Shown: piece after piece, positions 8,731 to 17,830 of the stretch | How positions within the stretch are numbered: the stretch's first letter is position 1 | How the letters are laid out: every line of letters starts with the position of its first letter | Assembly (NCBI GenBank): GCA_025059375.1 | Contig: JANXDO010000004.1 | Span: 124,001 to 188,000 of the forward strand | DNA: 64,000 bases | Reading direction: 5' to 3' | From: Candidatus Nezhaarchaeota archaeon | GTDB taxonomy: Archaea > Thermoproteota > Methanomethylicia > Nezhaarchaeales > WYZ-LMO8 | Notes under the pieces: generated by a model | Told to the model about the DNA's origin: nothing | Seen by the model: only the letters and a program-made list of their open reading frames with translations | The model's database searches: none | Made by a program: the position numbers and the translations under genes

Positions 8731-9237
8731 TTAATCCGAAGATTGAAAGTCCACTTTTAAAACTCTTTGCATTATTGGATAAAATCCGCTATATGTTATT
8801 AGGTACCAAATCCAGAATGGTATAGGTGAGCCGATTAAGGGGAGATAAGCGACTGGCTTATCAAATACGCCCATGAATATCCAGTATAAGACTATTAGCG
8901 GTATTGTGTAGGCTAGAGCTGGCTTCATGGTTTGAATAGTGTACTTTGCCTGAAGCTTATCCATATATGGCTTTCTTTTCATAAGCTTCTCGACAGTCTT
9001 TAAGTCCCTCTCTCTATGAGCTTTAAGAATTTCCTTTCTCCACCTGCTTAGCTCTTGTGCTTGCTGCCTTAAAACCTTGACGTCCAACATGAGCCTCTGA
9101 GCTCCGGTAGCTATTACGCTAACAGCTAGCGCTAGGAGCAGCACGAATATTGTGTTAAAAGGAGGTAAACTAACAAATGGTCCCAACACGCTTCTAAGCC
9201 ACTCCACTAATCCTTCATACCAGCTCACACCAAACAC
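8731..9237 (-). CDS. EMC3/TMCO1 family (DUF106) membrane insertase-like protein
   Basis: 168 residues: an N-terminal helix around 20-45 (FNTIFVLLLALAVSVIATGA), then a charged coiled-coil of about 50 residues (KVLRQQAQELSRWRKEIL), then two further helices with YTIPLIVLYWIFMGVFD. This layout is the Oxa1/YidC-related archaeal DUF106 family, thought to help insert membrane proteins alongside SecYE. Placement directly after secY, four bases apart, supports that role. In many archaea adk lies between the two; it is absent here. Confidence 0.92.
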   Translation of the reverse strand: MFGVSWYEGLVEWLRSVLGPFVSLPPFNTIFVLLLALAVSVIATGAQRLMLDVKVLRQQAQELSRWRKEILKAHRERDLKTVEKLMKRKPYMDKLQAKYTIQTMKPALAYTIPLIVLYWIFMGVFDKPVAYLPLIGSPIPFWIWYLITYSGFYPIMQRVLKVDFQSSD

Positions 9238-9240
9238 CTC

Positions 9241-10596
9241 CTATTCAGCACCTAAGAACTGCCTTAACATGGGGTACATCTCTAACGCTCTCTCTCGAAT
9301 AAGCATTTGATAGTATTGGTAGAGTATACCTACAAGTAATAATATTCCTATACCACCACCTAAAACACCAAAGACGTCCCCAATAGCAGCTATGAGGGCT
9401 ACTATCACACCACTAACCCAAGTCAAGGTCTGAATGTACTTAGCAAGATATTGCTCTATAACAGAGGGTGCGCTCCTAAATCCAGGTATCTGAAGACCAG
9501 ATCTTACTATCTGCTCTGCCTGCCTCTTAGCTGACATACCTGACGCCTCAACCCATGCTAATGCTAGTAGAGCACATGTTGAACAAAGTAAAAGTACGTA
9601 TCCTAGAGCGTGGAAAGGATTCTGGATGACGCCGATAAGGCTTTGAGGTGGCGTGAATACGGCATTGACACCCATGATGAATGGATTTCCAGTTAACTGA
9701 GCAAGCATGTGAACATTGGCAGCTATGACACCAAAGAATATTACTGGAATGTTTGAGACATATAAGAGCTTTAAGGGAGTCTTCGCCTTAAAGCCTCCAT
9801 ATTTTGAATAAACTATTGGGACTTCGACCCTCATACTCTCCATGTACACGATGATAACGAACACGACTACCATTACTATAAACCCTGTAAGGGTTGGAAG
9901 CCAAGGAGCTTCAGGGGAGCCGATAAAGAGACTCCACATGTCCTTGCCACTCATAGCATAGGATATCAAAGCAATGAAAATACCTAGGGGGCTACCATCC
10001 TCGCGAAGTGGAAGTGGGCTGAAGCAGAACCAAAATATGTGTTGAGCAACACCAGCTGCTATGAAGAGACTTACTCCACTACCTATACCCCAACCTTTGC
10101 TAATAAGCTCATCCATAAGCATCAACATAATGGTCGCAGCAAAGAGCTGAATGAAGATAATTATTGGAGTTAGAGGGGTACCTATGAACCTATAAGCTAA
10201 AGCTGAGCCTGCAGCTTGAATTGCAGTAACAAGAACTGTTAAAACCTTCTGAGCACTTGTAAAGAGAGCTCTATCACGTGGATCCGTCATATCCAGCTTT
10301 ATGAGCCTTGTTCCAACTAAGATCTGCATTATTAAGCCAGCAGTTACTATCGGTCCTATACCAAGCTCAAGGAGTGTACCTTGCTTAGCAGCGAATATTA
10401 TATTGAATATTGTCTGTTGGAATGATGGGTCCCCCCTAGGTATACCATATAGAGGCACCTGTCCCATTATCAGGAAGATTGTAAGGATAAGGGCAGTCCA
10501 TAGAATCCTCTCTCCAAACCCAACCTTCCTAATGGGCTTCTGAACCTTCGGGACGAACCTCGCAATGCCTTCTATGATGCTCCTCGCGTCGACCAT
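9241..10596 (-). CDS. secY: Protein translocase subunit SecY
   Basis: 451 residues with ten membrane helices. Seen: the N-terminal IARFVPKVQKPIRKVGFGER, the plug-region GIPRGDPSFQQTIFNIIFAAKQGTLLELGIGP, MRVEVPIVYSKYGG in the large cytoplasmic loop, and the C-terminal QQ-type tail with YPMLRQFLG. SecY is the channel of the Sec61/SecYEG translocon in the cytoplasmic membrane. It is transcribed just after uL15 (15-base gap), as in most archaea. Confidence 0.96.
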   Translation of the reverse strand: MVDARSIIEGIARFVPKVQKPIRKVGFGERILWTALILTIFLIMGQVPLYGIPRGDPSFQQTIFNIIFAAKQGTLLELGIGPIVTAGLIMQILVGTRLIKLDMTDPRDRALFTSAQKVLTVLVTAIQAAGSALAYRFIGTPLTPIIIFIQLFAATIMLMLMDELISKGWGIGSGVSLFIAAGVAQHIFWFCFSPLPLREDGSPLGIFIALISYAMSGKDMWSLFIGSPEAPWLPTLTGFIVMVVVFVIIVYMESMRVEVPIVYSKYGGFKAKTPLKLLYVSNIPVIFFGVIAANVHMLAQLTGNPFIMGVNAVFTPPQSLIGVIQNPFHALGYVLLLCSTCALLALAWVEASGMSAKRQAEQIVRSGLQIPGFRSAPSVIEQYLAKYIQTLTWVSGVIVALIAAIGDVFGVLGGGIGILLLVGILYQYYQMLIRERALEMYPMLRQFLGAE

Positions 10597-10611
10597 TACA
10601 CTCTACCTTAC

Positions 10612-11061
10612 TTAAAGACTTTCCATCACGACTTTCCCGCCCGATGCCTCAATCTTCTCTTTTGCCTTCTCAGTTATCAGTGGTGTTACAACGCAAAGAG
10701 GTTTAGTAACCTTACCCTCACCTAAGACCTTGCTGTAACCTAGTTCACGCACATTGATTACGTAGAGCCCCTCACTAACCTTTGCAAGCCCTGCTTCAAC
10801 CAACTTATCTACCATCTCACTTAGCTCTCCAACATTTATTGTTCTTGGAGCCTTGAGGAGACACTTAGGCCTGTTAAAACCCTTCTTTCCAAAGTAGTCG
10901 GGCATGTACTTAATGATGTAGGTCCACTTATGCTTATGCAGTCCTGAGCCCCTCCTACCACCCTTACCTCCATGCTTCCTATGCTGCCCCGTCCTACCCC
11001 AACCACAAACTCTAGATCCCCTCATCTTCCTGCTCTTCTTCTCCTTGCGCTTCGTGATCAT
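10612..11061 (-). CDS. rpl15: 50S ribosomal protein uL15
   Basis: 149 residues. It opens with a basic arm containing KKSRKMRGSRVCGWGRTGQHRKHGGKGGRRG, followed by HKHKWTYIIKYMPDYFGKKGF and the C-terminal globular part with LGEGKVTKPLCVVTPLITEKAKEKIEASGG. This is archaeal uL15, which binds 23S rRNA. It is the first gene of this operon in the window: the usual upstream L30-S5-L18 genes are missing and an Hsp20 gene lies 45 bases upstream on the same strand. Confidence 0.95.
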   Translation of the reverse strand: MITKRKEKKSRKMRGSRVCGWGRTGQHRKHGGKGGRRGSGLHKHKWTYIIKYMPDYFGKKGFNRPKCLLKAPRTINVGELSEMVDKLVEAGLAKVSEGLYVINVRELGYSKVLGEGKVTKPLCVVTPLITEKAKEKIEASGGKVVMESL

Positions 11062-11106
11062 AGTGAACGCCTTGCACAGCCACTCTAGGACCTTGAGTTG
11101 AGAGTA

Positions 11107-11631
11107 CTAATCGACTGTTATACTTTTCCCTCTCTTCTCCACCTTCTCTAGTACTACTTCAAGCACACCGTTTCTGTAAGTCGCCTTAGCACCATCAGAG
11201 CTCACTTTAGCTGGAAGATCGACCTCCTTGTAGTACCTCTTCTTGGGGCCGTCGACTGAGATTATTAGCTTATTGTCATCACTCAACCTAACCTTAATAT
11301 CCTCCTTATTAACACCAGGTATTTCAGCACAAACCTTAATTACATCCTTCTCCTCAAAGACATCAACAAGAGGCTCCATCTCCTCCCTCACTATTGGCCC
11401 CCTCGATGATGGCTTAACATTACCGAACTCTCTCACGATAGGCTTACCATCAGGTCCCATCGTCACACTAAAGCCATAAATAAAGGACTGAGCTCCACCC
11501 TTCCTAGAAATCTCCTCAAACTCTCTCATTACATCCTCGAATATTCGATCGATATCTTCAAACTCCCTAAAAAACATATCCCAAAAGCTTCTTCTCCTCC
11601 TACCAAACCAACCCTCACTCATACTAAGCAC
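11107..11631 (-). CDS. Small heat-shock protein Hsp20 (alpha-crystallin family)
   Basis: 174 residues. An N-terminal arm rich in Phe, Arg and acidic residues (WDMFFREFEDIDRIFEDVMREFEE) precedes the alpha-crystallin domain at about 85-165. That domain includes DVIKVCAEIPGVNKEDIKVRL and the closing YRNGVLEVVLEK. A C-terminal I-x-V (SITVD) anchors neighbouring subunits in oligomers. The protein is an ATP-independent holdase. Its position directly upstream of rpl15 on the same strand is unusual. The start may be Met1 or Met4. Confidence 0.93.
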   Translation of the reverse strand: MLSMSEGWFGRRRRSFWDMFFREFEDIDRIFEDVMREFEEISRKGGAQSFIYGFSVTMGPDGKPIVREFGNVKPSSRGPIVREEMEPLVDVFEEKDVIKVCAEIPGVNKEDIKVRLSDDNKLIISVDGPKKRYYKEVDLPAKVSSDGAKATYRNGVLEVVLEKVEKRGKSITVD

Positions 11632-11729
11632 CTAACAAGAACATGTAAATAAGGAATAAAAATTTAACCATGAAGCTACCCCTTCAAAGCAAAACTTAAA
11701 CTATACCTCGAGATAGAAGCTTTCAGAAA

Positions 11730-11807
11730 GCGGCCGTCGTCTAGCCTGGAATAGGACACAGGCCTCCCGAGCCTGTGACCCGGGTTCAAATCCCGGCGGC
11801 CGCACCA
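11730..11807 (+). tRNA. tRNA-Gly(CCC), CCA encoded
   Basis: Acceptor GCGGCCG/CGGCCGC, discriminator A and an encoded CCA. The anticodon stem CAGGC/GCCTG holds loop CTCCCGA with anticodon CCC. The T arm is CCGGG-TTCAAAT-CCCGG. There is no intron. It is divergent from hsp20, whose start lies 99 bases away. Confidence 0.95.
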
Positions 11808-12094
11808 CCCCTCATCAACTCTCGGCTATTAATTGACCTTGAGGGCTTAGCTAAGACCTTAAGGCACGAGAAGACCTAACCTCCTAAACCTGTAAGCCAC
11901 GGGGACGTCATGTAGGCCTTAGAACCATGCTGCGTACGACCCAATTGAACGTGAAACATAATGAGTAGCTGGGGTTAAAAGCGTATTCTAGCTAACCGTA
12001 GCCTCTAATTTTGTAGCAAGCCTATTCACAAATGGGCTTATAAGTGGTAGTCAAAGAAATTAAGGTGATTAAGACCTAGCGTTGAGGTACCACT

Positions 12095-12949
12095 ATGATT
12101 AATAAGTTGACTAAGGTAGCCTCACTAGTGCTAATTCTGTCATCAGCACTAATCTACTCAAACAACATTATTACATGCTGTGCTGAGGGTTTCGATGTTG
12201 AGAGAGCATTCCTGACAGTATACGGCGATGGAGTGGTTCACGTGAACATTAAATTGAGGGTTAATGAGGATGAACCAGCTATAACGTTGCCACTACTTGG
12301 ACCCTTAGAAAGGGTTAGTAATGTACTTGCCGTGGACGAGGATAGTAGCGTCCTATACCATGAGGTTAATGAAGATGGCACGATAACAATTTACACTCTA
12401 GGCTCAACCAGAGTAACATTGACGTATGACACCGACGGGCTTACAGCTAAGGTGTTTGGACTATGGATGATAAACTTCACATCTCCGTTTCCACTAACTC
12501 TGATATTGCCCGAGGATGCGACCATCCTCTATTTAAACGACATACCGCAGGCCATAAGGTCCAGAGATGGTCGTGTCGAGCTAGATTTAGGTCCAGGAAG
12601 TTGGGAGATAAGTTATGAGCTACCAATTCGACCACCTACACCGACATTAACCCCTCTAAGACTCGAGTACGTGATCATCATTGGAGTTGTCATTACGATA
12701 CTCACGGTTACCATGTTAACCATTCGCTTTAAACTATCTAAAAGAAGGGCCATGATCTTAAGAAACGAGGAGGCGGAAATAATAAGGTACATCAAGGAGA
12801 GAGGTGGAAGAGCTCTTGAAGCTGAACTTAGAGAAAAGTTTCCGCACATACCGAAGACGACTATGTGGCGTATGATAAGGCGCTTAGAGAGGAATGGGCT
12901 CGTTCGAGTGAGGAAGGTTGGTCTTCAAAACCTCGTTGAATTGACTTGA
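12095..12949 (+). CDS. Membrane-anchored winged-helix regulator with extracytoplasmic domain
   Basis: 284 residues in three parts. Residues 1-30 are a signal peptide or anchor (KVASLVLILSSALIYS). Residues 30-185 form a beta-rich outside domain. A membrane helix at about 190-213 (YVIIIGVVITILTVTMLTI) is followed by a cytoplasmic winged helix (EEAEIIRYIKERGGRALEA ... KTTMWRMIRRLERNGLVRVRK). This layout is common in archaea for putative membrane-bound transcription regulators that sense an outside signal. The outside domain is not recognised. The next gene encodes a large secreted protein on the same strand about 75 bases on, a likely partner or target. Confidence 0.75.
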   Translation: MINKLTKVASLVLILSSALIYSNNIITCCAEGFDVERAFLTVYGDGVVHVNIKLRVNEDEPAITLPLLGPLERVSNVLAVDEDSSVLYHEVNEDGTITIYTLGSTRVTLTYDTDGLTAKVFGLWMINFTSPFPLTLILPEDATILYLNDIPQAIRSRDGRVELDLGPGSWEISYELPIRPPTPTLTPLRLEYVIIIGVVITILTVTMLTIRFKLSKRRAMILRNEEAEIIRYIKERGGRALEAELREKFPHIPKTTMWRMIRRLERNGLVRVRKVGLQNLVELT

Positions 12950-13024
12950 AACTTCCTTGAAACGCAGCGTTTCAAGTCTCTCCTTATCTACAACTGATAC
13001 TCCACATATCTTAGGTGGCGCGGT

Positions 13025-14614
13025 GTGAGATCTAAGTCTCTAAGCTTAATCTTAGTAGCCTCGACGGTAGTCCTGGCAATCTTAATTCTCCACTCATCAG
13101 CCCACGCGAGCGCAGCAGGAGATTATGAGAGGGCGAGCGCAATAATCAGGATCGTCGAGAAAGCTGAAGCTAGGGTTAAGACTTTAGCATCAAATGTTCA
13201 GTCAAACACTACCATGATTACGATTATTAGGAACACAGGTCTTGAAGATGAGTTCAGCAGTGCACTCACCTTAATTAACGAGGGGTCAGAGTTTCTCGCC
13301 TCAGCTAAGGAGCATCTATCAGCTGGAAACTATAGCAAATCTATAGCAGATGCATTTAAGGCCATGAAGCTGTTTAAAGAGGCCTTCAAGGCAATACACC
13401 AAGTTCTAGAGCAAGCTGACCTCATAGATGTTGAAGGGCTCGCACTTCAAGCTCAAGGTCTTTTAGTAGCAGCTCAAAAAGCACTTGAAAGAGTAGAGTA
13501 CATTAGAAGCCTACCAAACGCATCAGAGGTGAATGACCTTCTAAATCAAGCTGAAAACCTGCTTAAATCAATAGAGCAGCTTCTAGCTAGAGGCGACATC
13601 TCTGAAGCAGCTCGAACACTAGCTGAAGCTAAGCAGTTAATAGCTCAAGCTTTCAGTACTTTAAACTCAAAAGCTATGGAGAAGCTCGAAGAAAGGGCTC
13701 AAAAGTACCTTGATAAGATAGAGAAATTATACGCACGCATATCCAACGCATCCAACGAGACACGCGAAGTCATCCAAGAAGCCTTTAACCAAGCTAGAGA
13801 GAGATTAATGGAGATCATAAGGGCAGCAACAAAGGGGAAAGTCCTCGAATACCTCAAAGACTTCATCGATGAAGTCAAGCAACTTCGCGAAGAGTATAAA
13901 GCAGTAAAACAAGTGGTTAAACGATACCAACCCACTAAGACGAACATCAGCGACATACTCAAAAACTTAGAGCAGTACAAGGGTAAAACAGTGATAGTGT
14001 CAGGTAAGTATTGTGGTCAACAGCAACCTAAAAATCTCCCTGGACCAGCTGCTCAACCACCGCCAGGAAACTGGTGGATAATTGCTGACGAGACTGGCTG
14101 GATGTACGTCCTCGATCGTCAACTACTGAGGACGCCTCGTGTTAAAGTTCTTGAAAATCTCATGGAGGAAGTGATGGTTGTAGGTGTTGTGAGGGTTGAA
14201 GTCGATACGACATACATCGATGCAAAGCTGACCCTACTTAAAGCACCAAAAGAACCACCCAAAGAACCTCCTAAAGAAACCTCAACAACCATCAATATAA
14301 GCGTTGAAGTACAACATCAGAATAAACGCACCACAATAATAAAGGTTAAGGTTACGAATGCTGGAGGCGATGTAGTGGTCTTCCCGAACGGTGCATATGG
14401 AATAACCATTGAAAGAAGCGTTAATGGGGAATGGATCTTCTACTACTCACCACCGTCAATACAAGTCTTAGTCGAATTAGATCCAGGTGAGAGTAAGAGG
14501 TTAACCTTACAACTGTTTAAGCCACCAAGCGGCAAATACAGGGTAGTAGCTACAGGTTGGATTAAGGATAGCCGGCTACCCGTTCAAGCAACGGCTGAGT
14601 TCACGATTCCATAA
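13025..14614 (+). CDS. Secreted coiled-coil protein with OB-like and BsuPI/Ig-like C-terminal domains
   Basis: 529 residues from GTG 13025, with AGGTGGCG just upstream. Residues 1-30 are a signal peptide (LSLILVASTVVLAILIL). Residues 35-300 are helical, with Ala/Leu/Glu-rich repeats such as LINEGSEFLASAKEHLSAGNY and LLARGDISEAARTLAEAKQL that suggest TPR- or coiled-coil-like packing. Residues 310-400 look like an OB-like barrel (VIVSGKYCG ... GNWWIIADETGWMYVLD). A Pro/Glu-rich linker (PKEPPKEPPKE) leads to a final beta domain resembling BsuPI-type inhibitors (GITIERSVNGEWIFYYSPP). Domain identities are by eye; the function is unknown. It is probably cell-surface. Confidence 0.7.
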   Translation: MRSKSLSLILVASTVVLAILILHSSAHASAAGDYERASAIIRIVEKAEARVKTLASNVQSNTTMITIIRNTGLEDEFSSALTLINEGSEFLASAKEHLSAGNYSKSIADAFKAMKLFKEAFKAIHQVLEQADLIDVEGLALQAQGLLVAAQKALERVEYIRSLPNASEVNDLLNQAENLLKSIEQLLARGDISEAARTLAEAKQLIAQAFSTLNSKAMEKLEERAQKYLDKIEKLYARISNASNETREVIQEAFNQARERLMEIIRAATKGKVLEYLKDFIDEVKQLREEYKAVKQVVKRYQPTKTNISDILKNLEQYKGKTVIVSGKYCGQQQPKNLPGPAAQPPPGNWWIIADETGWMYVLDRQLLRTPRVKVLENLMEEVMVVGVVRVEVDTTYIDAKLTLLKAPKEPPKEPPKETSTTINISVEVQHQNKRTTIIKVKVTNAGGDVVVFPNGAYGITIERSVNGEWIFYYSPPSIQVLVELDPGESKRLTLQLFKPPSGKYRVVATGWIKDSRLPVQATAEFTIP

Positions 14615-14784
14615 CAACCACCCTCTTCCTCTTTTAGCTTATCAGTTCAATATACGTGAAGTATTGACACGGTTGTTAACCCACGGCCGAAATCTTGATT
14701 TTGTACGATGAAGTACATCGACCCTTATCTCCACCTTAAATTTTTATCTTATTTTTCCTAACTGTTACTGGGGGTTGGTCGGTC

Positions 14785-15705
14785 TTGACTATTTCTAGTA
14801 AGGTCTATGACTCAATAATCATTGGTGCTGGTCCAGCCGGAATTACTGCAGCCGTGTATGCTGCTAGAAAGAAGATGGACTTCCTGGTCCTCACCGTCAA
14901 TATTGGTGGTCAAGTAACTTACGCTTCTCAAGTTGAGAACTACACGGGTTTCCAATACATTAGAGGTGAGGAGTTAGCCTCAAAATTCTATGAGCACTTG
15001 AAACAACACAAGTTTGACTTAAAAATGGAGGAAGTTAAGAAGGTTAAACCATACGATGATGTATTCATCGTTGAAACGGACTACGCTAAGTACCTTGGTA
15101 AGACAGTCATAGTTGCAACTGGTAGAAGACCTAGAGAACTCAAGGTTCCTGGCGAAAGGGAGTTTAAGAATAGAGGCGTAACGTATTGCGCTACATGTGA
15201 TGCACCACTATTCGAGGATATGGACGTAGCGGTTGTTGGTGGTGGAAACTCAGGCCTTGAAGCTGTACTACAATTAATAAAGATAGCAAAGAAGATCTAC
15301 TTGATAGAGATAGCACCTAGCCTCAAAGCCGATCCGATACTAATTGAGAGAGCCCTAGCCTCAGATAAAGTTGAGGTTTTAACGAGCACGAAAGTTCTTG
15401 AGATAACTGGTGAAAAGACCGTCAACGGCATAAAAGTTGAGAGAGCTAGTGAGGTAAAGCTACTGCCAGTTCAAGGGGTCTTCATAGAAATCGGCTCCAT
15501 ACCTAACTCTGAGATAGTCGATTTTGTTGAGAAGAATCAGTGGGGTGAAATAATTGTGAACTGTGCTTGTGAGACAAGCTATCCTGGACTATTCGCAGCT
15601 GGAGATGTAACTAACGTTCCTGAGAAGCAAATAATAATTGCAGCTGGAGAGGGATGTAAAGCAGCTCTCTCAGCCTTTCGATATCTCTCAAGGAGAAAAG
15701 GCTAA
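14785..15705 (+). CDS. trxB: Thioredoxin reductase family flavoprotein
   Basis: 306 residues from TTG 14785. The FAD-binding GAGPAGITAAVYAARKK (residues 14-30), the redox pair CATC (135-138) and the second dinucleotide fold GGGNSGLEA (about 152-160) are present. The C-terminal GLFAAGDVTNVPEKQIIIAAGEG closes the FAD domain. It would reduce thioredoxin. The NADPH 2'-phosphate motif HRRxxxR is replaced by IEIAPSLKADP, so NADPH may not be its donor. It ends 23 bases from a convergent thioredoxin gene, a likely partner. Start choice is supported by the tight N-terminus; no alternative Met precedes the Gly-rich motif. Confidence 0.92.
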   Translation: MTISSKVYDSIIIGAGPAGITAAVYAARKKMDFLVLTVNIGGQVTYASQVENYTGFQYIRGEELASKFYEHLKQHKFDLKMEEVKKVKPYDDVFIVETDYAKYLGKTVIVATGRRPRELKVPGEREFKNRGVTYCATCDAPLFEDMDVAVVGGGNSGLEAVLQLIKIAKKIYLIEIAPSLKADPILIERALASDKVEVLTSTKVLEITGEKTVNGIKVERASEVKLLPVQGVFIEIGSIPNSEIVDFVEKNQWGEIIVNCACETSYPGLFAAGDVTNVPEKQIIIAAGEGCKAALSAFRYLSRRKG

Positions 15706-15727
15706 GCTCGAGGACCTCGGTGTCGCA

Positions 15728-16102
15728 TTACTCCAACTTCGTACTCTGCCTCACACATTCTTTATAATGCTCAATGAAGTCATCAATCACATGCTTCAAG
15801 TAGCTCTTAGGGACGAAGCCAACTATTGAGCCTAAGTGTCTACCATCACAGTAGAATGCAATTGTGGGCGTCCCCATAACTCCATTCCTCATAGCTATCT
15901 CCCTATTTTTACGACTCCTCAGGATATTGAATCTAACAAACTTCACTCTACCTTTATACTCCTCAGCAACCTCCTCAAAAACAGGATTTAGCATGATACA
16001 CCATGGACACCTTTCATGCCAGAAATCGACTACAGTCAATATGTCCGATTTAAGAACCTCCTCCTCCCATCTATCTGCATCAACATCAACTACACTCGAC
16101 AA
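15728..16102 (-). CDS. Thioredoxin with CPWC active site
   Basis: 124 residues. The thioredoxin fold shows VVDFWHERCPWCIML with C32-P-W-C35, then VKFVRFNILRSRKNREIAMRNGVMGTPTIAFY with the conserved cis-Pro after GVMGT. The CPWC pair differs from the common CGPC. There is no signal peptide, so it is cytosolic. It is convergent with the thioredoxin reductase gene and probably its electron acceptor. Confidence 0.93.
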   Translation of the reverse strand: MSSVVDVDADRWEEEVLKSDILTVVDFWHERCPWCIMLNPVFEEVAEEYKGRVKFVRFNILRSRKNREIAMRNGVMGTPTIAFYCDGRHLGSIVGFVPKSYLKHVIDDFIEHYKECVRQSTKLE

Positions 16103-16249
16103 GTCTCCATCACCACTTAATGAATTAAGGAAATTATTGAATTTAAGCCTTTTCAGATTAAGTTAAGAGTTACTCTAAATACTCATGATAATCTATCTTA
16201 AACATTGCGCCTCCTTAGCTAGCTTAAAGGTCATATTTATCTTCAACTC

Positions 16250-16843
16250 TCAACCTCTAATCAGTCTACTGCCTAGTAGCCCAATCTTCTTAAGCCTCTC
16301 AATAGCCTTTACGTATGCAACTTCAACAGCCTCTTTTGGGCTTCTAACGAATTCCATCTTCACTATCTTTCTATGATCCAAGAAGCCGTCGGGGAACATG
16401 CTCCTCAACTTTGATGCAAGCATCCCTGAAGTCTCCAATACGACTACTGGTATTGCCATGTTGTAAGCCATTGCCAGCTCGTTAAAGGTGCCAGCACCAC
16501 CAGCTACTAAAATTATGGAATCACTACTTCTAACAACTATGTTACTCCTAACAGAGTACGTCATTCCGGTCCTAATCTCAATAGTATTGTATTGGTGCTT
16601 TAATGGGTGGTTGTAATCGAGCTCTTCAAGCTCATAGGAGAGCACACCAACACAGATGCCATTTAGCTTACTTACCTCCTCAGCCAGTACTTTCATAAGC
16701 CCTCCATCACCACCTGTAACAACTATGCATTTCTTGGCAACAAGCTCTCTAGCAAGTTCTCTAACCATCTCCTCCACGCTCTCATCAACAGCATCGAAGG
16801 TCGTTATGACGCCAATTTGAACACGCCTCAAGGACCTCACCAA
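16250..16843 (-). CDS. LOG family protein (Rossmann-like, TIGR00725-type)
   Basis: 197 residues. Motifs VVTGGDGGLMKVLAEEV and ILVAGGAGTFNELAMAY correspond to the LOG signature (PGGxGTxxE), with GGAGTFNE as the phosphoribosyl/nucleotide-binding loop. Plant and bacterial LOG enzymes release cytokinin-like bases from nucleotide monophosphates. Archaeal members are mostly untested and may bind other nucleotide ligands. It stands alone on the minus strand next to an epimerase gene 63 bases upstream. Confidence 0.85.
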   Translation of the reverse strand: MVRSLRRVQIGVITTFDAVDESVEEMVRELARELVAKKCIVVTGGDGGLMKVLAEEVSKLNGICVGVLSYELEELDYNHPLKHQYNTIEIRTGMTYSVRSNIVVRSSDSIILVAGGAGTFNELAMAYNMAIPVVVLETSGMLASKLRSMFPDGFLDHRKIVKMEFVRSPKEAVEVAYVKAIERLKKIGLLGSRLIRG

Positions 16844-16906
16844 GCATTAAGCCACACCAAGGTAAGTATGATTAGTTAATAGCTAACGCTATATGTTTAC
16901 CGGTCA

Positions 16907-17830
16907 TCAAGTCATGACCCTTCGATAGTACTCTACAAGACGAGGCAGTACATCCTTAACTTCATACCGCGGATTGAACTTCAATAAACTTCTTGGCTTG
17001 CTCATGTCTGCTAGTGTGTGATAGACATAGTTTGTTATTGGATTCTCCCTATATGCTAGCTTAATCTTCAATCCTTGAGACTCAACAAGCTTAGCCATGT
17101 CATTAAATGTATAGACCCTCCCAGAACCAACATTAAAAACTTCAAATTTAGCCTCACTGGTATAGTCCTTGAAGTCCATAGCCTTCAAGTTAGCTTCAAC
17201 CACGTCCTTTACGTAAATGAGGTCTCGGCTTTGCTTTCCATCGCCATAAATTACGAACTGCTGACCTTTAAGTGCAGACCAAAGCATCTGAGTTATAACG
17301 TTTGCATATCCACCTTTATGCTCCTCTCTCTCACCAAAGACGCTGAAGTACCTTAAAGCCACACTTTCAACGCCGTACAGGTGAGCATAGAGCCTACACA
17401 ATCTTTCACAGTAAAGCCTAGCCTCAGTATAGTAGTCGGTAACCTTAATCTCCATGTCCTCTCTCCAGGGTAGGGGGTTACCGTTATAAATACTGGAAGT
17501 CGATGCAAGCACCACCTTAGCCTTAAACTTTTTAGCATACTCCAGCACACTTATCATACCCCTAATTGCTTTACTGACAAGGTATGGATCCTGCTTATAC
17601 ATGGGGCTACTTGAGGGGATACCATTGTGAAAAACAACATCAAACTTCTCGTTGAAAGAAGCTACCATCTCCGCATCACCTATCACAAACTTCGCGTCTA
17701 AGCCCCTTATGTTATCGGGTCTCCCAAGAGACAAGTCATCGAGAACCGTAACATTAAAACCTCTCTTAACAAGCTCCTCAGCTATGTGGCTACCAATGAA
17801 GCCGCATCCACCAGTCACGAGAACTCTCAT
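16907..17830 (-). CDS. NAD-dependent nucleotide-sugar epimerase/dehydratase (extended SDR)
   Basis: 307 residues. Seen: the Rossmann motif VTGGCGFIGSHIAEEL at the N-terminus, VLDDLSLGRPDNI, VVLASTSSIYNG with the catalytic Ser/Thr, and ALRYFSVFGEREEHKGGYAN plus VIYGDGKQSRDLIYVKDVV in the substrate half. The usual YxxxK reads Y-T-E-A-R here: the catalytic Lys codon is AGG (Arg). It probably epimerises UDP-hexoses for glycans. The Arg may be a subfamily trait rather than a loss. The promoter region 17850-17890 is AT-rich. Confidence 0.88.
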   Translation of the reverse strand: MRVLVTGGCGFIGSHIAEELVKRGFNVTVLDDLSLGRPDNIRGLDAKFVIGDAEMVASFNEKFDVVFHNGIPSSSPMYKQDPYLVSKAIRGMISVLEYAKKFKAKVVLASTSSIYNGNPLPWREDMEIKVTDYYTEARLYCERLCRLYAHLYGVESVALRYFSVFGEREEHKGGYANVITQMLWSALKGQQFVIYGDGKQSRDLIYVKDVVEANLKAMDFKDYTSEAKFEVFNVGSGRVYTFNDMAKLVESQGLKIKLAYRENPITNYVYHTLADMSKPRSLLKFNPRYEVKDVLPRLVEYYRRVMT

